This document shows, piece after piece, positions 17,459 to 25,738 of a stretch of DNA of 64,000 nt. The DNA is taken from NCBI RefSeq assembly GCF_016745255.1, contig NZ_JADOEQ010000015.1:62001-126000 (forward strand), read 5' to 3'. Position 1 is the first letter of the stretch. The number at the start of each line of letters is the position of its first letter. The position numbers and the translations under genes are program-made. Below the pieces are notes generated by a model. That model ran no database searches and was not told the origin of the DNA. It saw nothing but the letters and a program-made list of their open reading frames with translations. The stretch is from Enterococcus sp. BWR-S5 (GTDB taxonomy: Bacteria; Bacillota; Bacilli; Lactobacillales; Enterococcaceae).

Positions 17459-17896
17459 ATGGAGATACATGTTTATTTTCACGTAGGTTTTCCTACATTG
17501 GCTAGGGGAGCTTTGGTAGTAGAAAAAAATCAACAGTTGAAAACAACAGCAGAAACAAATTTTTACTTGGAAATAGAGACAGAAGAGATTCAATTTTACG
17601 GCACTGTGTTGGCAGAGCTGTTTAAAGAGAGGTATCCTTTTTTTTCATGGGGCACCTTAACAGAAACGCAGTTAGAGGTGAACACCTATCAATATATTTT
17701 CGAGTTTTCTCCACATCGAATAGAGAATGGGGAACTTGTCCATCATTCATTACGGAGAAGTATGGAATTATGCGGCTGCTCTTTAGCGGAGACATGGAGT
17801 AATCAAATAAGGAAAGATATCGAAGCATTAATTGATAGGGAGCTTGCCGTGTTATCAGATGCAAAAGAAAAAGAGACGCAGGCCTTCTTTCTATAA
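17459..17896 (+). CDS. Hypothetical protein
   Basis: 145 aa, GGAGAAACGA before the ATG. Soluble, no signal peptide, with mixed beta strands in the first half and helices in the second. No family recognised. First of a series of small cytoplasmic proteins running to 24.4 kb, several of which resemble immunity proteins. Confidence 0.5.
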   Translation: MEIHVYFHVGFPTLARGALVVEKNQQLKTTAETNFYLEIETEEIQFYGTVLAELFKERYPFFSWGTLTETQLEVNTYQYIFEFSPHRIENGELVHHSLRRSMELCGCSLAETWSNQIRKDIEALIDRELAVLSDAKEKETQAFFL

Positions 17897-18142
17897 CAAC
17901 ATTTTTAGGAGAGCAAGGGTTATGGAAAAGAGAATTGCAGCAATCAATAAAGGGAAGAGATATACAGGTTGAGCCAAACTAGGAAGAATGTATTGGAAGT
18001 AGATATATAGTTTATTGAATCCACTATTACATGTTTTAGCAGCAATGTTACTTAAGAGGCAGACCGCCTATTGCGTTCGGTAGTAAGAATGATTTACACT
18101 GAGGTCATTAGAAAGAACGCAGCATCAATAGGGGGAGCAAAA

Positions 18143-18742
18143 ATGAACTTGTTTAAATTTTTCAAAAAAAAGAAATCAGAAGAAATAGATACTAACGTAG
18201 AGCAAGAAGTAGAAGTTAAGATCGATTATAGTGGATTGATAGAAATTACAAGGCTTTTGACTGAAAACAATGCAGAGGCAATAGAAGCAATCCATCATTT
18301 GGTAGATGATCCATCTGGATTTGAACAGCAATTTGGCGAATGGTTATACGAGTATGATTTTTCACCGGAACACCAGCCGGATATCATCACTGCGTTTATA
18401 CTCACCGGCTCCAATGTTGACAGTCCATATGACTTTGGCGGCTATATAGATTGGAAAGAAGAAGGAAATGAAATTCTTTGGAGTTTAAAGCCCGGGATTA
18501 TAAATAAGAAATACCCGATAGTCTTAGATGACATTAAATTTCTGAATGATGAATGTGGACAGGATGCAATAAAAGTAATCGATTCTTTCTTGAAAAAAAC
18601 AGAGTACTTACTTGTTATTTGGGATGTGAATGGTGATTGTTATAACCTGTTTATTATACCAAAATCAAAATGGCAGAGGCTGCAAGAATTAGGAAGAGCA
18701 ATGAAGATAAACATTTGGTGTGTAGAGTCAGCTGAAAATTAA
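18143..18742 (+). CDS. DUF6630-like cytoplasmic protein
   Basis: 199 aa from the ATG at 18143, which has GGGGGAG before it; the frame is open further upstream but without a ribosome site. After a Lys-rich N-terminus the protein reads DIITAFILTGSNVDSPYDFGG, followed by YIDWKEE and a Trp/Asp-rich C-terminal part (LVIWDVNGDCYNLFIIPKSKW). This pattern matches what I remember of DUF6630 proteins, which often occur with toxin-immunity genes. Function unknown. Confidence 0.6.
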   Translation: MNLFKFFKKKKSEEIDTNVEQEVEVKIDYSGLIEITRLLTENNAEAIEAIHHLVDDPSGFEQQFGEWLYEYDFSPEHQPDIITAFILTGSNVDSPYDFGGYIDWKEEGNEILWSLKPGIINKKYPIVLDDIKFLNDECGQDAIKVIDSFLKKTEYLLVIWDVNGDCYNLFIIPKSKWQRLQELGRAMKINIWCVESAEN

Positions 18743-18775
18743 TAGCAAAAAGATAGTTTAAGGAGAGAATAGTTA

Positions 18776-19393
18776 ATGAAAAAGAGTATTGCAGTAATCA
18801 GCACGATATTTTTAGCAACAGTTATTTTGAGTGGTTGTGGAAATAAAATAGAAGAAGGAGCAACGAAAGAGTCCACCCAGAATACAGCATCGAGCTCTGT
18901 GGGCACAACGGAAACCGAAGCTGAGGCGGGAAAAACAACCGTAATTAAAACAGATAACGGTGATTTTGAGCTGAGCCTTTTAGACGGTTGGAAAGAAATT
19001 GATCCGGAAGAAGTCAACGATTATGCAGACTTGGCAATTGAGAATACAAAAAGAGATATGTATCTGATGGTTCTCAGTGAACCGGAAGAGTACTATGAGG
19101 ATTTCGATGAGTTTCTTTCCGTAGCTGCGGTGACTGAGCTAGTAGATACGGTAACGGAAGAAAGTTCCTTTGAAGCAATTGAAGAAAATGGTTGGACAGG
19201 CCAACGAGAAATTTTTTCAGGGGAAATGGATGGCTTGGAGATTTTCTATATCTATGACTTGTTGGCTTCGGAAAACGGACATTTCGTTCAGCGCGTAGCG
19301 TGGACCTCAGCAGTCTGGCGAGAAAATAATGAAGAAGAAATGAAAGAAGTGTTGGCCTCAGTGGTTGATGTATCAGAGCCAGATAAGGAATGA
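18776..19393 (+). CDS. Putative lipoprotein
   Basis: 205 aa, AAGGAGAG upstream. The signal ends in a lipobox (VILSGC, Cys21), followed by a Ser/Thr/Glu-rich linker (~25-55) and a compact acidic domain that starts DFELSLLDGWKEIDPEEV. The fold opening resembles the PsbP/DUF1795-like surface proteins, and also the N-terminal part of the lipoprotein at 13607 (FQLPANWKAI). No assigned function. It is followed after four bases by a small membrane protein. Confidence 0.65.
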   Translation: MKKSIAVISTIFLATVILSGCGNKIEEGATKESTQNTASSSVGTTETEAEAGKTTVIKTDNGDFELSLLDGWKEIDPEEVNDYADLAIENTKRDMYLMVLSEPEEYYEDFDEFLSVAAVTELVDTVTEESSFEAIEENGWTGQREIFSGEMDGLEIFYIYDLLASENGHFVQRVAWTSAVWRENNEEEMKEVLASVVDVSEPDKE

Positions 19394-19397
19394 CACG

Positions 19398-19682
19398 ATG
19401 GCTGTAAAGCCGTTGATTGAAAAAGGAGACAATAACAGAGTGGAAAATAGAGTAAAACGGGAAATTAAATGGGCACAGCTATTCTTTTGCAGCCTGTGGT
19501 TCATCGGTGCGGTATTGATCTTTGTCTTGTACCAGACAGACAGCCTCTCTTCGGGTTTCCCTGTGCCGAGAATTATCGGCTGGATTTATGACTTATTTGG
19601 CATTGTGATTGGTTCGGTTATTCAGATACTTGTAACTGGGCTGGGGATTTTCACAAGCTTTTCGAAGAAACCGGTTGGATAA
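19398..19682 (+). CDS. Small membrane protein
   Basis: 94 aa from the ATG at 19398. A GTG at 19440 has a better ribosome site (AAAAGGAG, 11 bases away) and would give 80 aa; either is possible. Two hydrophobic helices (WAQLFFCSLWFIGAVLIFVLY and the region FGIVIGSVIQILVTGLGIF) are joined by a short outer loop. Directly downstream of the lipoprotein gene and probably cotranscribed. No family named with confidence. Confidence 0.55.
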   Translation: MAVKPLIEKGDNNRVENRVKREIKWAQLFFCSLWFIGAVLIFVLYQTDSLSSGFPVPRIIGWIYDLFGIVIGSVIQILVTGLGIFTSFSKKPVG

Positions 19683-19767
19683 GAAGTGAAGAACAGAACA
19701 TTGAAGTGATGCAAGAATTTAGTTGTCATTTTTCTTTGTTCATTGAAAGGAATAAACGAGGGCAACA

Positions 19768-19825
19768 AAACCGAAATATATTGAAAATGCGAGAAATCAT
19801 TTTCAGTATATTTCGGTTTATTTTA
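19768..19825 (+). terminator. Long hairpin terminator
   Basis: AAACCGAAATATA...TGAAAATG (19768-19789) pairs with CATTTTCA...TATATTTCGGTTT (19799-19819), an almost perfect ~21-bp stem followed by a T-rich tail. It lies in the 425-base gap 19683-20107. A second, weaker stem TAGCCA/TGGCTA with T residues is at about 19832-19862. The gap has no convincing gene. Confidence 0.65.
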
Positions 19826-20107
19826 GGTTGTAGCCATTTACAGGTCTGGCTATTTTTATTTATCTTGAAAGATACTCTTGCTACTAATAGTCGTCTAATT
19901 TAAACTGGAAAAAAGAAGTGAGAAATAAGACAGTAATTTCTAAGTGAGTGAGATAGATAATAGAAAATGTTCGCAGTATTTGGTTAAGTGATGAATGAAG
20001 AAATATTATTGACACAGTAACTATTCTGTTTAAAAAGGATAGCGAGACAATGATCGAATCGATAGTCAAAGTGTTGGAGAGTTAATTATTGGCATAAAAA
20101 GGAGCAA

Positions 20108-20578
20108 ATGATGGGAAAAGTTTTTAAAGCTGTAGGGATAGGCGTATTTGATTTACTCACAGAGATAATGATAACCCCTATTTTAGTAATACTCATAGTA
20201 GAGAGTAGTTATCCATGGGGGACGGATTATTTTTTTCTTGGTGGAGTTGGGCTTGCGGCGGTCATACGAACTGTAATAAAGATACAGGTAACTGCCTTTT
20301 TATCCACCAAGCTATTTGGCTATTCTCAAAATGGACGAGGTTTGAAAATCTATTATTATCTTAGTGGTGTATTGTCAGTTTTTGTCAATCCATTCGCGAT
20401 GATGGTTGGGTTTATGTCTACAACGACATCCGAAGAGTATCTCTTTCAGTTTTTAGGAGGTTTTCTGTATGCTTGGTGGCTGCCTAATCTGGTTCTTTTG
20501 TTGGGATATCTACTTTGGGATAATTTCGGAGTGTTGAAATCCTGGTTTGTAAAAAGGTGGAACGAACTGAAAAGATAA
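20108..20578 (+). CDS. Hypothetical polytopic membrane protein
   Basis: 156 aa; AAAAAGGAGC precedes two adjacent ATGs (20108 and 20111). Four hydrophobic segments (about 10-30, 43-65, 78-100 and 112-135) with a basic C-terminus (VKRWNELKR) inside the cell. No family recognised. Neighbours are small unknown genes in the same direction. Confidence 0.55.
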   Translation: MMGKVFKAVGIGVFDLLTEIMITPILVILIVESSYPWGTDYFFLGGVGLAAVIRTVIKIQVTAFLSTKLFGYSQNGRGLKIYYYLSGVLSVFVNPFAMMVGFMSTTTSEEYLFQFLGGFLYAWWLPNLVLLLGYLLWDNFGVLKSWFVKRWNELKR

Positions 20579-20664
20579 GGGAAATGTAAGAAGAAAAGTG
20601 ATGGTAAAGCAGAGCTGCTGCAAAAAATCATCACATAGATTAAGGCTTGAAGTGAGGTGGGAAA

Positions 20665-21078
20665 ATGAGTCGAAAAATAAAGGCTATACGTTGCTATAGC
20701 GAGGAGAATGAAGTAATCTTTCTAGATTTCATGCCTTGCAAAAAGGCAGACTATAATTTTATTTATGATTTTTACGAGGAATCTCAGACTGAGTTTCTAC
20801 GAATTTATCAAACCGATTATGCCAGGCTTCTTGTGCCCCATTTACGTAAAGTATATCCAATAGTTCATCCGATTACATTGGAAGTGCAGACAACTGTTGA
20901 TGTTTGTTTTGATAATGTATTCAGCAAGGCAGACTGGCTGGAAGTGTTGGAATTGTTGAAGCTTGAAGCAGCTTCAAATACAGTGAAGCAAGAAAAAGAT
21001 TTTTATGAAGCGTTTCTCTTGTGGAATATCAAGCAGTTGGACTGGGCAGAGGTTATGATGGTAGAAGGGAACCAATAA
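20665..21078 (+). CDS. Hypothetical protein
   Basis: 137 aa, GAGGTGGG upstream of the ATG. Soluble and acidic, with helices in the C-terminal half (ADWLEVLELLKLEAAS...). No recognisable motif. Part of the run of small genes between 17.4 and 24.4 kb that resembles an immunity-gene array. Confidence 0.45.
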   Translation: MSRKIKAIRCYSEENEVIFLDFMPCKKADYNFIYDFYEESQTEFLRIYQTDYARLLVPHLRKVYPIVHPITLEVQTTVDVCFDNVFSKADWLEVLELLKLEAASNTVKQEKDFYEAFLLWNIKQLDWAEVMMVEGNQ

Positions 21079-21128
21079 GAGATTCTAAAAAGTGTTTATC
21101 ACCAGGAAGAATGAAAGGGGCGTTTACA

Positions 21129-21233
21129 GTGAGTATCTTTTTTGAGCTTATTTATTATGGTGCGGGTGCATTTGTTTTATATGTGATTATTCGTTTGGCA
21201 GTCAAGCATGGGATAAGGGATTCGAAAATGTGA
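21129..21233 (+). CDS. Very small single-span membrane protein
   Basis: 34 aa if it starts at the GTG at 21129, which has AAAGGGG eight bases upstream; an ATG at 21111 would give 40 aa. One hydrophobic helix (FELIYYGAGAFVLYVIIRLAV) and a polar end (KHGIRDSKM). The ribosome site and helix make it plausible as a real small protein. Function unknown. Confidence 0.45.
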   Translation: MSIFFELIYYGAGAFVLYVIIRLAVKHGIRDSKM

Positions 21234-21322
21234 ATCTTCTCAAGTTACTTGATAGAAGAGCTGTTACATAACGATAAGGGAATTAGTGTAACGTGTTGAA
21301 AAAGAGTTAGGGGCGATAGAAA

Positions 21323-21859
21323 ATGAGAGCCAACAAATTATGGAATGAAAAGATGAGCGGAAAGGACTTAAGCGGTTTAACGAATACTTTTGCATTTAGT
21401 TTAGAGCAATTAGAGCAGTTCTTTTCTATTAAAATCAAGAGTATTCACGGTTGCTTCAGTCTTATATTTGGTGAGGAAGAGGATGAACTGGCGTGGGAGA
21501 AGTCTGTTACCTCCAGCGTGGATTTCAAAGCGTCGATAAAGAAAAGCTTTGGGAATGAAGTCGGCTATGAATTTTCCGGTACAGAGCTGAGAATCATTGA
21601 TTGGCTGGATCAAGAGTTAACCGTAGCGGAGCAGTATCAGCTAGGCATGGTTTATATACGGTGCATGAATAATCGACTGACTTTAATGACGGACAAGAAA
21701 ATTCATTATATTCTAGGCTTTAGCGATGACATTCTAACGATATGGTTTTATCAGGACTGGGAGGATTCTATGGGTCATTTTGAAGAGCTGGAAGGATTTG
21801 ACGGTCCGGTAGCAGTACTATCCAGTGATGAGGTTTCAACCAGTTTTTTTAAGATGTAA
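21323..21859 (+). CDS. Hypothetical protein, possible immunity-type
   Basis: 178 aa, weak GGGGCGA ribosome site. Soluble, acidic (pI low by eye), rich in Trp, Phe and Asp toward the C-terminus (DDILTIWFYQDWEDSMGHFEE). No named family. Size, acidity and the SUKH gene next door fit an immunity-type protein, which is inference. Confidence 0.45.
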   Translation: MRANKLWNEKMSGKDLSGLTNTFAFSLEQLEQFFSIKIKSIHGCFSLIFGEEEDELAWEKSVTSSVDFKASIKKSFGNEVGYEFSGTELRIIDWLDQELTVAEQYQLGMVYIRCMNNRLTLMTDKKIHYILGFSDDILTIWFYQDWEDSMGHFEELEGFDGPVAVLSSDEVSTSFFKM

Positions 21860-21929
21860 CAAAATGTTCAGCTGGAAGTGGACGTGTCTTTTGTAAAGCA
21901 AATACTTAAGAGAAAAGAGAGTGTGACGA

Positions 21930-22466
21930 ATGGGGAAAGAGATGATGGAAGAGCGTTGGGCAGATTTTGATTTTAGCGCATTTTGGAAGGTTTCTGATTA
22001 TGCAAAGAAAACTTATGAGGGCAACGAGTTTGGGGCAGCGGATATTGCGCAGATAGAAGCAGCCTTAGGGTATAGATTACCGGAAATGTATATCTCCTTT
22101 ATGAAAAAGCAAAATGGCGGAATGCCGTTGAAGGATAGTTTCAGAACGAAAACACCAACAAGCTGGTCGGAAAATGGTGTGGCGATTGAAGGTTTTCTGA
22201 ACATTGGACTTACAGGCTCAAATGCACTGCTAGGTGATTTTGGGAGTCGCTTTTGGCTAGAGGAGTGGGGCTACCCTGATATTGGTATTGCCATTTGTGA
22301 TTGTCCTTCTGCCGGGCATGATATGATTTTTCTAGATTACAAAATCCATGGTACACAGGATACCCCTGCCGTCGTGCATATCGATCAGGAGATGGGTTAC
22401 AAAATAACATTTTTGGCAAAAGACTTTGAAAGCTTTGTTCGTAATTTGACGGAAGAAGAATGGTAA
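21930..22466 (+). CDS. SMI1/KNR4 (SUKH) family protein
   Basis: 178 aa from the first ATG; an ATG at 21942 directly after GGGGAAAGAG is an alternative. Typical SUKH features: AALGYRLPEMYISFMKKQNGG near residues 45-65, a central Gly/Trp loop, and CPSAGHDMIFLDY near 125-140 with a C-terminal helix (DFESFVRNL). SUKH proteins are mostly immunity proteins against toxins of polymorphic-toxin and contact-dependent systems. No toxin gene is visible in the window, so it may be an orphan or protect against other strains. Confidence 0.8.
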   Translation: MGKEMMEERWADFDFSAFWKVSDYAKKTYEGNEFGAADIAQIEAALGYRLPEMYISFMKKQNGGMPLKDSFRTKTPTSWSENGVAIEGFLNIGLTGSNALLGDFGSRFWLEEWGYPDIGIAICDCPSAGHDMIFLDYKIHGTQDTPAVVHIDQEMGYKITFLAKDFESFVRNLTEEEW

Positions 22467-22571
22467 GAAAGCACGAATAGAATGAAAGCTAAAAGTTTTT
22501 GTTTTGAGATGGAATCAACGGCTGAAAGTGGAGAGAGTATCTTTTGACTGATAAAAAAGAGGAGCTATGAC

Positions 22572-23000
22572 ATGGATAAAGAAGAAGCTAAACGAAGATT
22601 GTCTTTCCATTCGTCAAGAAATGAGGATATAGAAAACCCGTTATGGGAGAGTGGATTTGTGCGGTCGTTAAGACAATTTAGGGGAGAGCAGCATTTAGAA
22701 ACAGCTTTTCATGAAGTGATTCAGCTAATCTATGTATTAGCTGACTGCTTTCAAAAGGAACGGCTGGAGAAGGCAGTTATTGCAGACCTCTGGGCGATTG
22801 TTCATTTGGGTAAAAGCTGGGGCAGTAATGAAGAGATGTTTATTCCGAGTGAGCTGCAGCAAATCGCACATTTTACAGAGCAGATTTCATATCCTGTGTT
22901 TTGCTTACTGGATGGAACGGACTGTGAAACGGCGTTTGACTTATATATTCATGAATATCCGGAAAGAGCTCAGGCGTTGGTAGAGCTAAGAAAGAAGTAA
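22572..23000 (+). CDS. Hypothetical protein, immunity-like
   Basis: 142 aa, GAGGAGC upstream. Soluble, helical, with Trp and Cys residues (HLGKSWGSNEEMFIP, FCLLDGTDCETAFDLYIHEYPE). No family recognised. It stands between the SUKH and NADAR genes and shares their size and acidity. Confidence 0.45.
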   Translation: MDKEEAKRRLSFHSSRNEDIENPLWESGFVRSLRQFRGEQHLETAFHEVIQLIYVLADCFQKERLEKAVIADLWAIVHLGKSWGSNEEMFIPSELQQIAHFTEQISYPVFCLLDGTDCETAFDLYIHEYPERAQALVELRKK

Positions 23001-23060
23001 TAAATGAAGGCATAGATTAATGCGGCTGTGCTGAAAAAAATAGAAAGCGGAGAAAATAAA

Positions 23061-23621
23061 ATGATGTGGACAATGGATAAGGTTCAAGAAATGTATAAAG
23101 AAAAATCGGATATGTCCTTTCTCTTTTTCTGGGGACATCAAAAATCGAAGGATGGCTACATAACAAAGAGCTGCCTGAGTCAATGGTGGAAATGTCGATT
23201 TTCGGATGGTGAAAATGAATATATAAGTACAGAACAATATATGATGTCTGAAAAGGCCAAGCTGTTTGGTGATTTAGAGCTTCACGCAAGGATTATTACG
23301 TCAGAGGAGCCTAAAGAGATAAAGCATTTTGGGCGACAGATAAAGGACTTTGAGCAGGCAACGTGGGATGCGAAAAAGCGTGAGATTGTTACAAAGGGAA
23401 ATTATTTAAAGTTTATGCAAGATAACGAACTCAGGCATTACTTACTAGCAACCGGAAATGACATTCTTGTAGAGGCGAGTCCTGTAGATGCCATTTGGGG
23501 TGTTGGCCTTGCAGAAAATGATCCGATTATTACAAATCCGTTGCTATGGAGAGGTGAAAATCTACTGGGGTTTGCTTTGATAGATGTGAGAGAGCAGATT
23601 CTTTCAGAGGCTAGAGGCTAG
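23061..23621 (+). CDS. NADAR-domain protein (YbiA-like)
   Basis: 186 aa from the ATG at 23061 (AGCGGAGA upstream). Matches the NADAR/DUF1768 family: FLFFWGHQKSKDGYITKSCLSQ, then YISTEQYMMSEKAKLFGD, then the conserved LLATGNDILVEASPVDAIWGVGL. Family members hydrolyse N-glycosidic bonds; YbiA acts on riboflavin intermediates, and some NADAR proteins remove ADP-ribose from guanine and neutralise DarT-type toxins. The neighbourhood of immunity-like genes makes the second role possible here, but no DarT gene is seen. Confidence 0.85.
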   Translation: MMWTMDKVQEMYKEKSDMSFLFFWGHQKSKDGYITKSCLSQWWKCRFSDGENEYISTEQYMMSEKAKLFGDLELHARIITSEEPKEIKHFGRQIKDFEQATWDAKKREIVTKGNYLKFMQDNELRHYLLATGNDILVEASPVDAIWGVGLAENDPIITNPLLWRGENLLGFALIDVREQILSEARG

Positions 23622-23754
23622 AGGCTAAGAAAGATAGCTGCTTTTGACTGGTAGTTGGCCGGAGTTTTGTTGCTTATCAGGCGATATAACATAGCGATGC
23701 AGTGAGGAAAAGATTTGCCAATTTACTAGTATCTAAAAAAAATGAAAATATCTG

Positions 23755-23783
23755 TTGACTCGTACCTTACGTCAGCGTTTATA
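23755..23783 (+). promoter_or_regulatory. Probable sigma-A promoter for the ClbS/DfsB-like gene
   Basis: TTGACT (23755-23760), a 17-base spacer and TTTATA (23778-23783), about 57 bases before the gene's ATG. Confidence 0.55.
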
Positions 23784-23839
23784 GTTTAGATATCAAATAA
23801 GTATTGGTTGTACATCAACCTGAAAAGGAGAGAGTTAAA

Positions 23840-24373
23840 ATGGCAAGACCAACGACGAAAGAGGACCTTATCCAAGCAGCAAGTACGAACTATGAAAAAT
23901 TGATGGGACTGTTGGATTCATTATCCGTTGAACAGCTGAATGGTACATTTTCTTTTGATATAGATAAGGAGAAGGGCGATCATTGGCAGAGAGACAAAAA
24001 TATTCATGATGTTCTGATTCATTTGTATGAATGGCAGCAGTTGTTACTGGATTGGGTGGAGGCAAATCAAAAGGGCGAAACCAAGCAGTTTCTTAAGGAA
24101 GGCTACAATTGGAAAAGCTATGGCGCGATGAATGTAGAATTTGTGGAAAAGCATAAGGATGGTTCTTACGATGAAGCATTATCTCTTCTTAAAGAAAGTC
24201 ACGATAAGGTGATGAAGTTAGCAGAAGGCTTTTCAAATGAAGAGCTATTTGCTAAAAAGGTTTTCCCTTGGGTTGGCGGTTCTACATTGGGCAGTTACTT
24301 TGTTTCTACTACAGCCAGTCATTATGATTGGGCAATCAAGAAAATTAGAAAATATAAAAAATCCATTGGTTAG
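23840..24373 (+). CDS. ClbS/DfsB-family four-helix protein
   Basis: 177 aa from the ATG at 23840 with AAAAGGAGAGAG upstream. Typical of ClbS/DfsB (DUF1706): ARPTTKEDLIQAASTNYEKL at the start, IHDVLIHLYEWQQLLLDWV in the middle, and a C-terminal TTASHYDWAIKKIRKYKK. The family adopts a DinB-like four-helix bundle; ClbS protects E. coli from its own colibactin by opening the cyclopropane warhead. Here it is the last of the small-protein run, has its own promoter and terminator, and its substrate is unknown. Confidence 0.8.
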   Translation: MARPTTKEDLIQAASTNYEKLMGLLDSLSVEQLNGTFSFDIDKEKGDHWQRDKNIHDVLIHLYEWQQLLLDWVEANQKGETKQFLKEGYNWKSYGAMNVEFVEKHKDGSYDEALSLLKESHDKVMKLAEGFSNEELFAKKVFPWVGGSTLGSYFVSTTASHYDWAIKKIRKYKKSIG

Positions 24374-24388
24374 GAATTGGTATCGAAG

Positions 24389-24423
24389 CAGGTGTAGCGC
24401 TTAGACGTTACGCCTGTTTTTTA
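24389..24423 (+). terminator. Rho-independent terminator
   Basis: CAGGTGTAGCG (24389-24399) pairs imperfectly with CGTTACGCCTG (24406-24416), followed by six or more T residues. Confidence 0.7.
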
Positions 24424-24538
24424 TGTTATGTAAAATAAGATGTTCCTTTATAGGATTTCATGGGATAATGAGTAGTGAGCGAGATTTAGTCAGTATCAAA
24501 GGCTGTTATAAATAGAATTATGGATGGGACGATGAAAA

Positions 24539-24985
24539 ATGATAAGTCTTGTATTGAGTGTGGCTCCAATGGCTACATTCTGTATTCTTGCTCTTCTTTT
24601 TTATCAATGGAAAAAGAGAATAGAAGGGCGCTTGACAGAACGGGTCTTTGGAACGGTGATTCGTAATCGAGCATATAAAGCCAGGGAAAACTATGGCAGG
24701 GTATCTTTGATTGAATATACATTGGAAGGAAAAACCTATCAAAAAGAGTTTCAAGTCAATCAGTTGATTTACTTTCGAAAAATCCCAATTGGTCAGAAAA
24801 AAGGGCTTCCGGTGGGAACGACGACGGAGCTGCGCTACAATCCTCAAAACAGAGAGCAGATTATTTCGACAGTAGATGACCAGTTCGGAAAGAAGTTTAT
24901 GATTGGTATTTTTGTGTTTCTTGCTATTCTATCAGCGATTCTCCCAGTCCTAATTTTACTGGATAGGGTTGGTTTCCTGCGTTGA
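24539..24985 (+). CDS. DUF3592-like membrane protein
   Basis: 148 aa. Two hydrophobic helices at the ends (about 5-25 and 118-142) flank a beta-rich domain with VSLIEYTLEGKTYQKEFQVN and a LPVGTTTELRYNPQNREQI box, the usual plan of DUF3592 proteins. Ribosome site is weak (GGATGGGAC). Function unknown. It lies 69 bases before the response regulator and may be cotranscribed with it. Confidence 0.6.
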   Translation: MISLVLSVAPMATFCILALLFYQWKKRIEGRLTERVFGTVIRNRAYKARENYGRVSLIEYTLEGKTYQKEFQVNQLIYFRKIPIGQKKGLPVGTTTELRYNPQNREQIISTVDDQFGKKFMIGIFVFLAILSAILPVLILLDRVGFLR

Positions 24986-25054
24986 TTGCCGCAAATGGCC
25001 AGTCGTGTTTGATAAGCGTATGAAAGAAATATGGATGAGATAAAGGAGAGCATT

Positions 25055-25738
25055 ATGGCTAACGTATTGATTGTCGAGGACAATCGACAAATCGTTGAGG
25101 TATTAAAAAAATATTTGACACATGCAGAGTATACAGTTGATGCAGTCTATGATGGGAAACACGCGTTAGAAGCATTTAGAAATCAGCGTTATGACTTGAT
25201 TTTATTGGATATTATGCTGCCTGAGCTGGATGGCTATGCTGTTTGTCGGGAAATACGAAAAGTATCAACCATTCCAATCATCATGATTACAGCAAAATCG
25301 GAGGATGCCGATCGAATTCTGGGCTTGGAGATTGGGGCGGATGATTATATTGTCAAGCCGTTTTCTTCCAAAGAGGTTGTTGCTCGTGTGAATGCTCTAC
25401 TTAGAAGAATACAGTTTGAAAAGGTTGGAACAGAACCGCGTCTCTCCTGTGGCGATATTGTTATGGAAGTAGAAACAAAAGAGGTTACGGCAGCAGGCAA
25501 CAAGCTGTCCTTAACAAAAAAGGAGTACGAAATGCTTCTGCTATTTGTTCAATTTCCTAAGAAGGTCTTCACCCGTGAAAATCTTCTGGACAGTGTTTGG
25601 GGCGTAGACTATTTTGGTGATCCTCGAACAGTTGACAGCCATATGAAAAGGTTGCGGGCGAAGCTGAAGGCCAGTGAATCTGTCTGCCATATTCAGACAA
25701 TCTGGGGAGAGGGCTATGCCTTTGAGGTGAGTCCATGA
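25055..25738 (+). CDS. OmpR-family response regulator
   Basis: 227 aa from the ATG at 25055 with AAAGGAGAG upstream. Receiver domain ~1-120: acidic pocket VEDN (Glu8/Asp9), phospho-acceptor Asp52 in LILLDIMLP, Thr in MITAKSED and Lys in DDYIVKPFS. C-terminal winged helix ~130-227 (LSLTKKEYEMLLLFVQFP, then DPRTVDSHMKRLRAKL). Paired with the histidine kinase that starts in its last codon (ATGA overlap). The downstream secreted Cys/His-rich protein gene carries a direct repeat in its promoter and is the likely target. Confidence 0.95.
   Translation: MANVLIVEDNRQIVEVLKKYLTHAEYTVDAVYDGKHALEAFRNQRYDLILLDIMLPELDGYAVCREIRKVSTIPIIMITAKSEDADRILGLEIGADDYIVKPFSSKEVVARVNALLRRIQFEKVGTEPRLSCGDIVMEVETKEVTAAGNKLSLTKKEYEMLLLFVQFPKKVFTRENLLDSVWGVDYFGDPRTVDSHMKRLRAKLKASESVCHIQTIWGEGYAFEVSP

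Noticed and set aside
17922-17970. Short frame with ribosome site AGGAGA encoding about 15 residues (MEKRIAAINKGK...)
   Set aside because: Too short to judge; no continuation in any frame and no known peptide type.
19706-19903. Open frame of 65 codons on the plus strand
   Set aside because: It runs through the 21-bp hairpin at 19768-19819 and has no ribosome site or protein-like composition; the hairpin explains the sequence.
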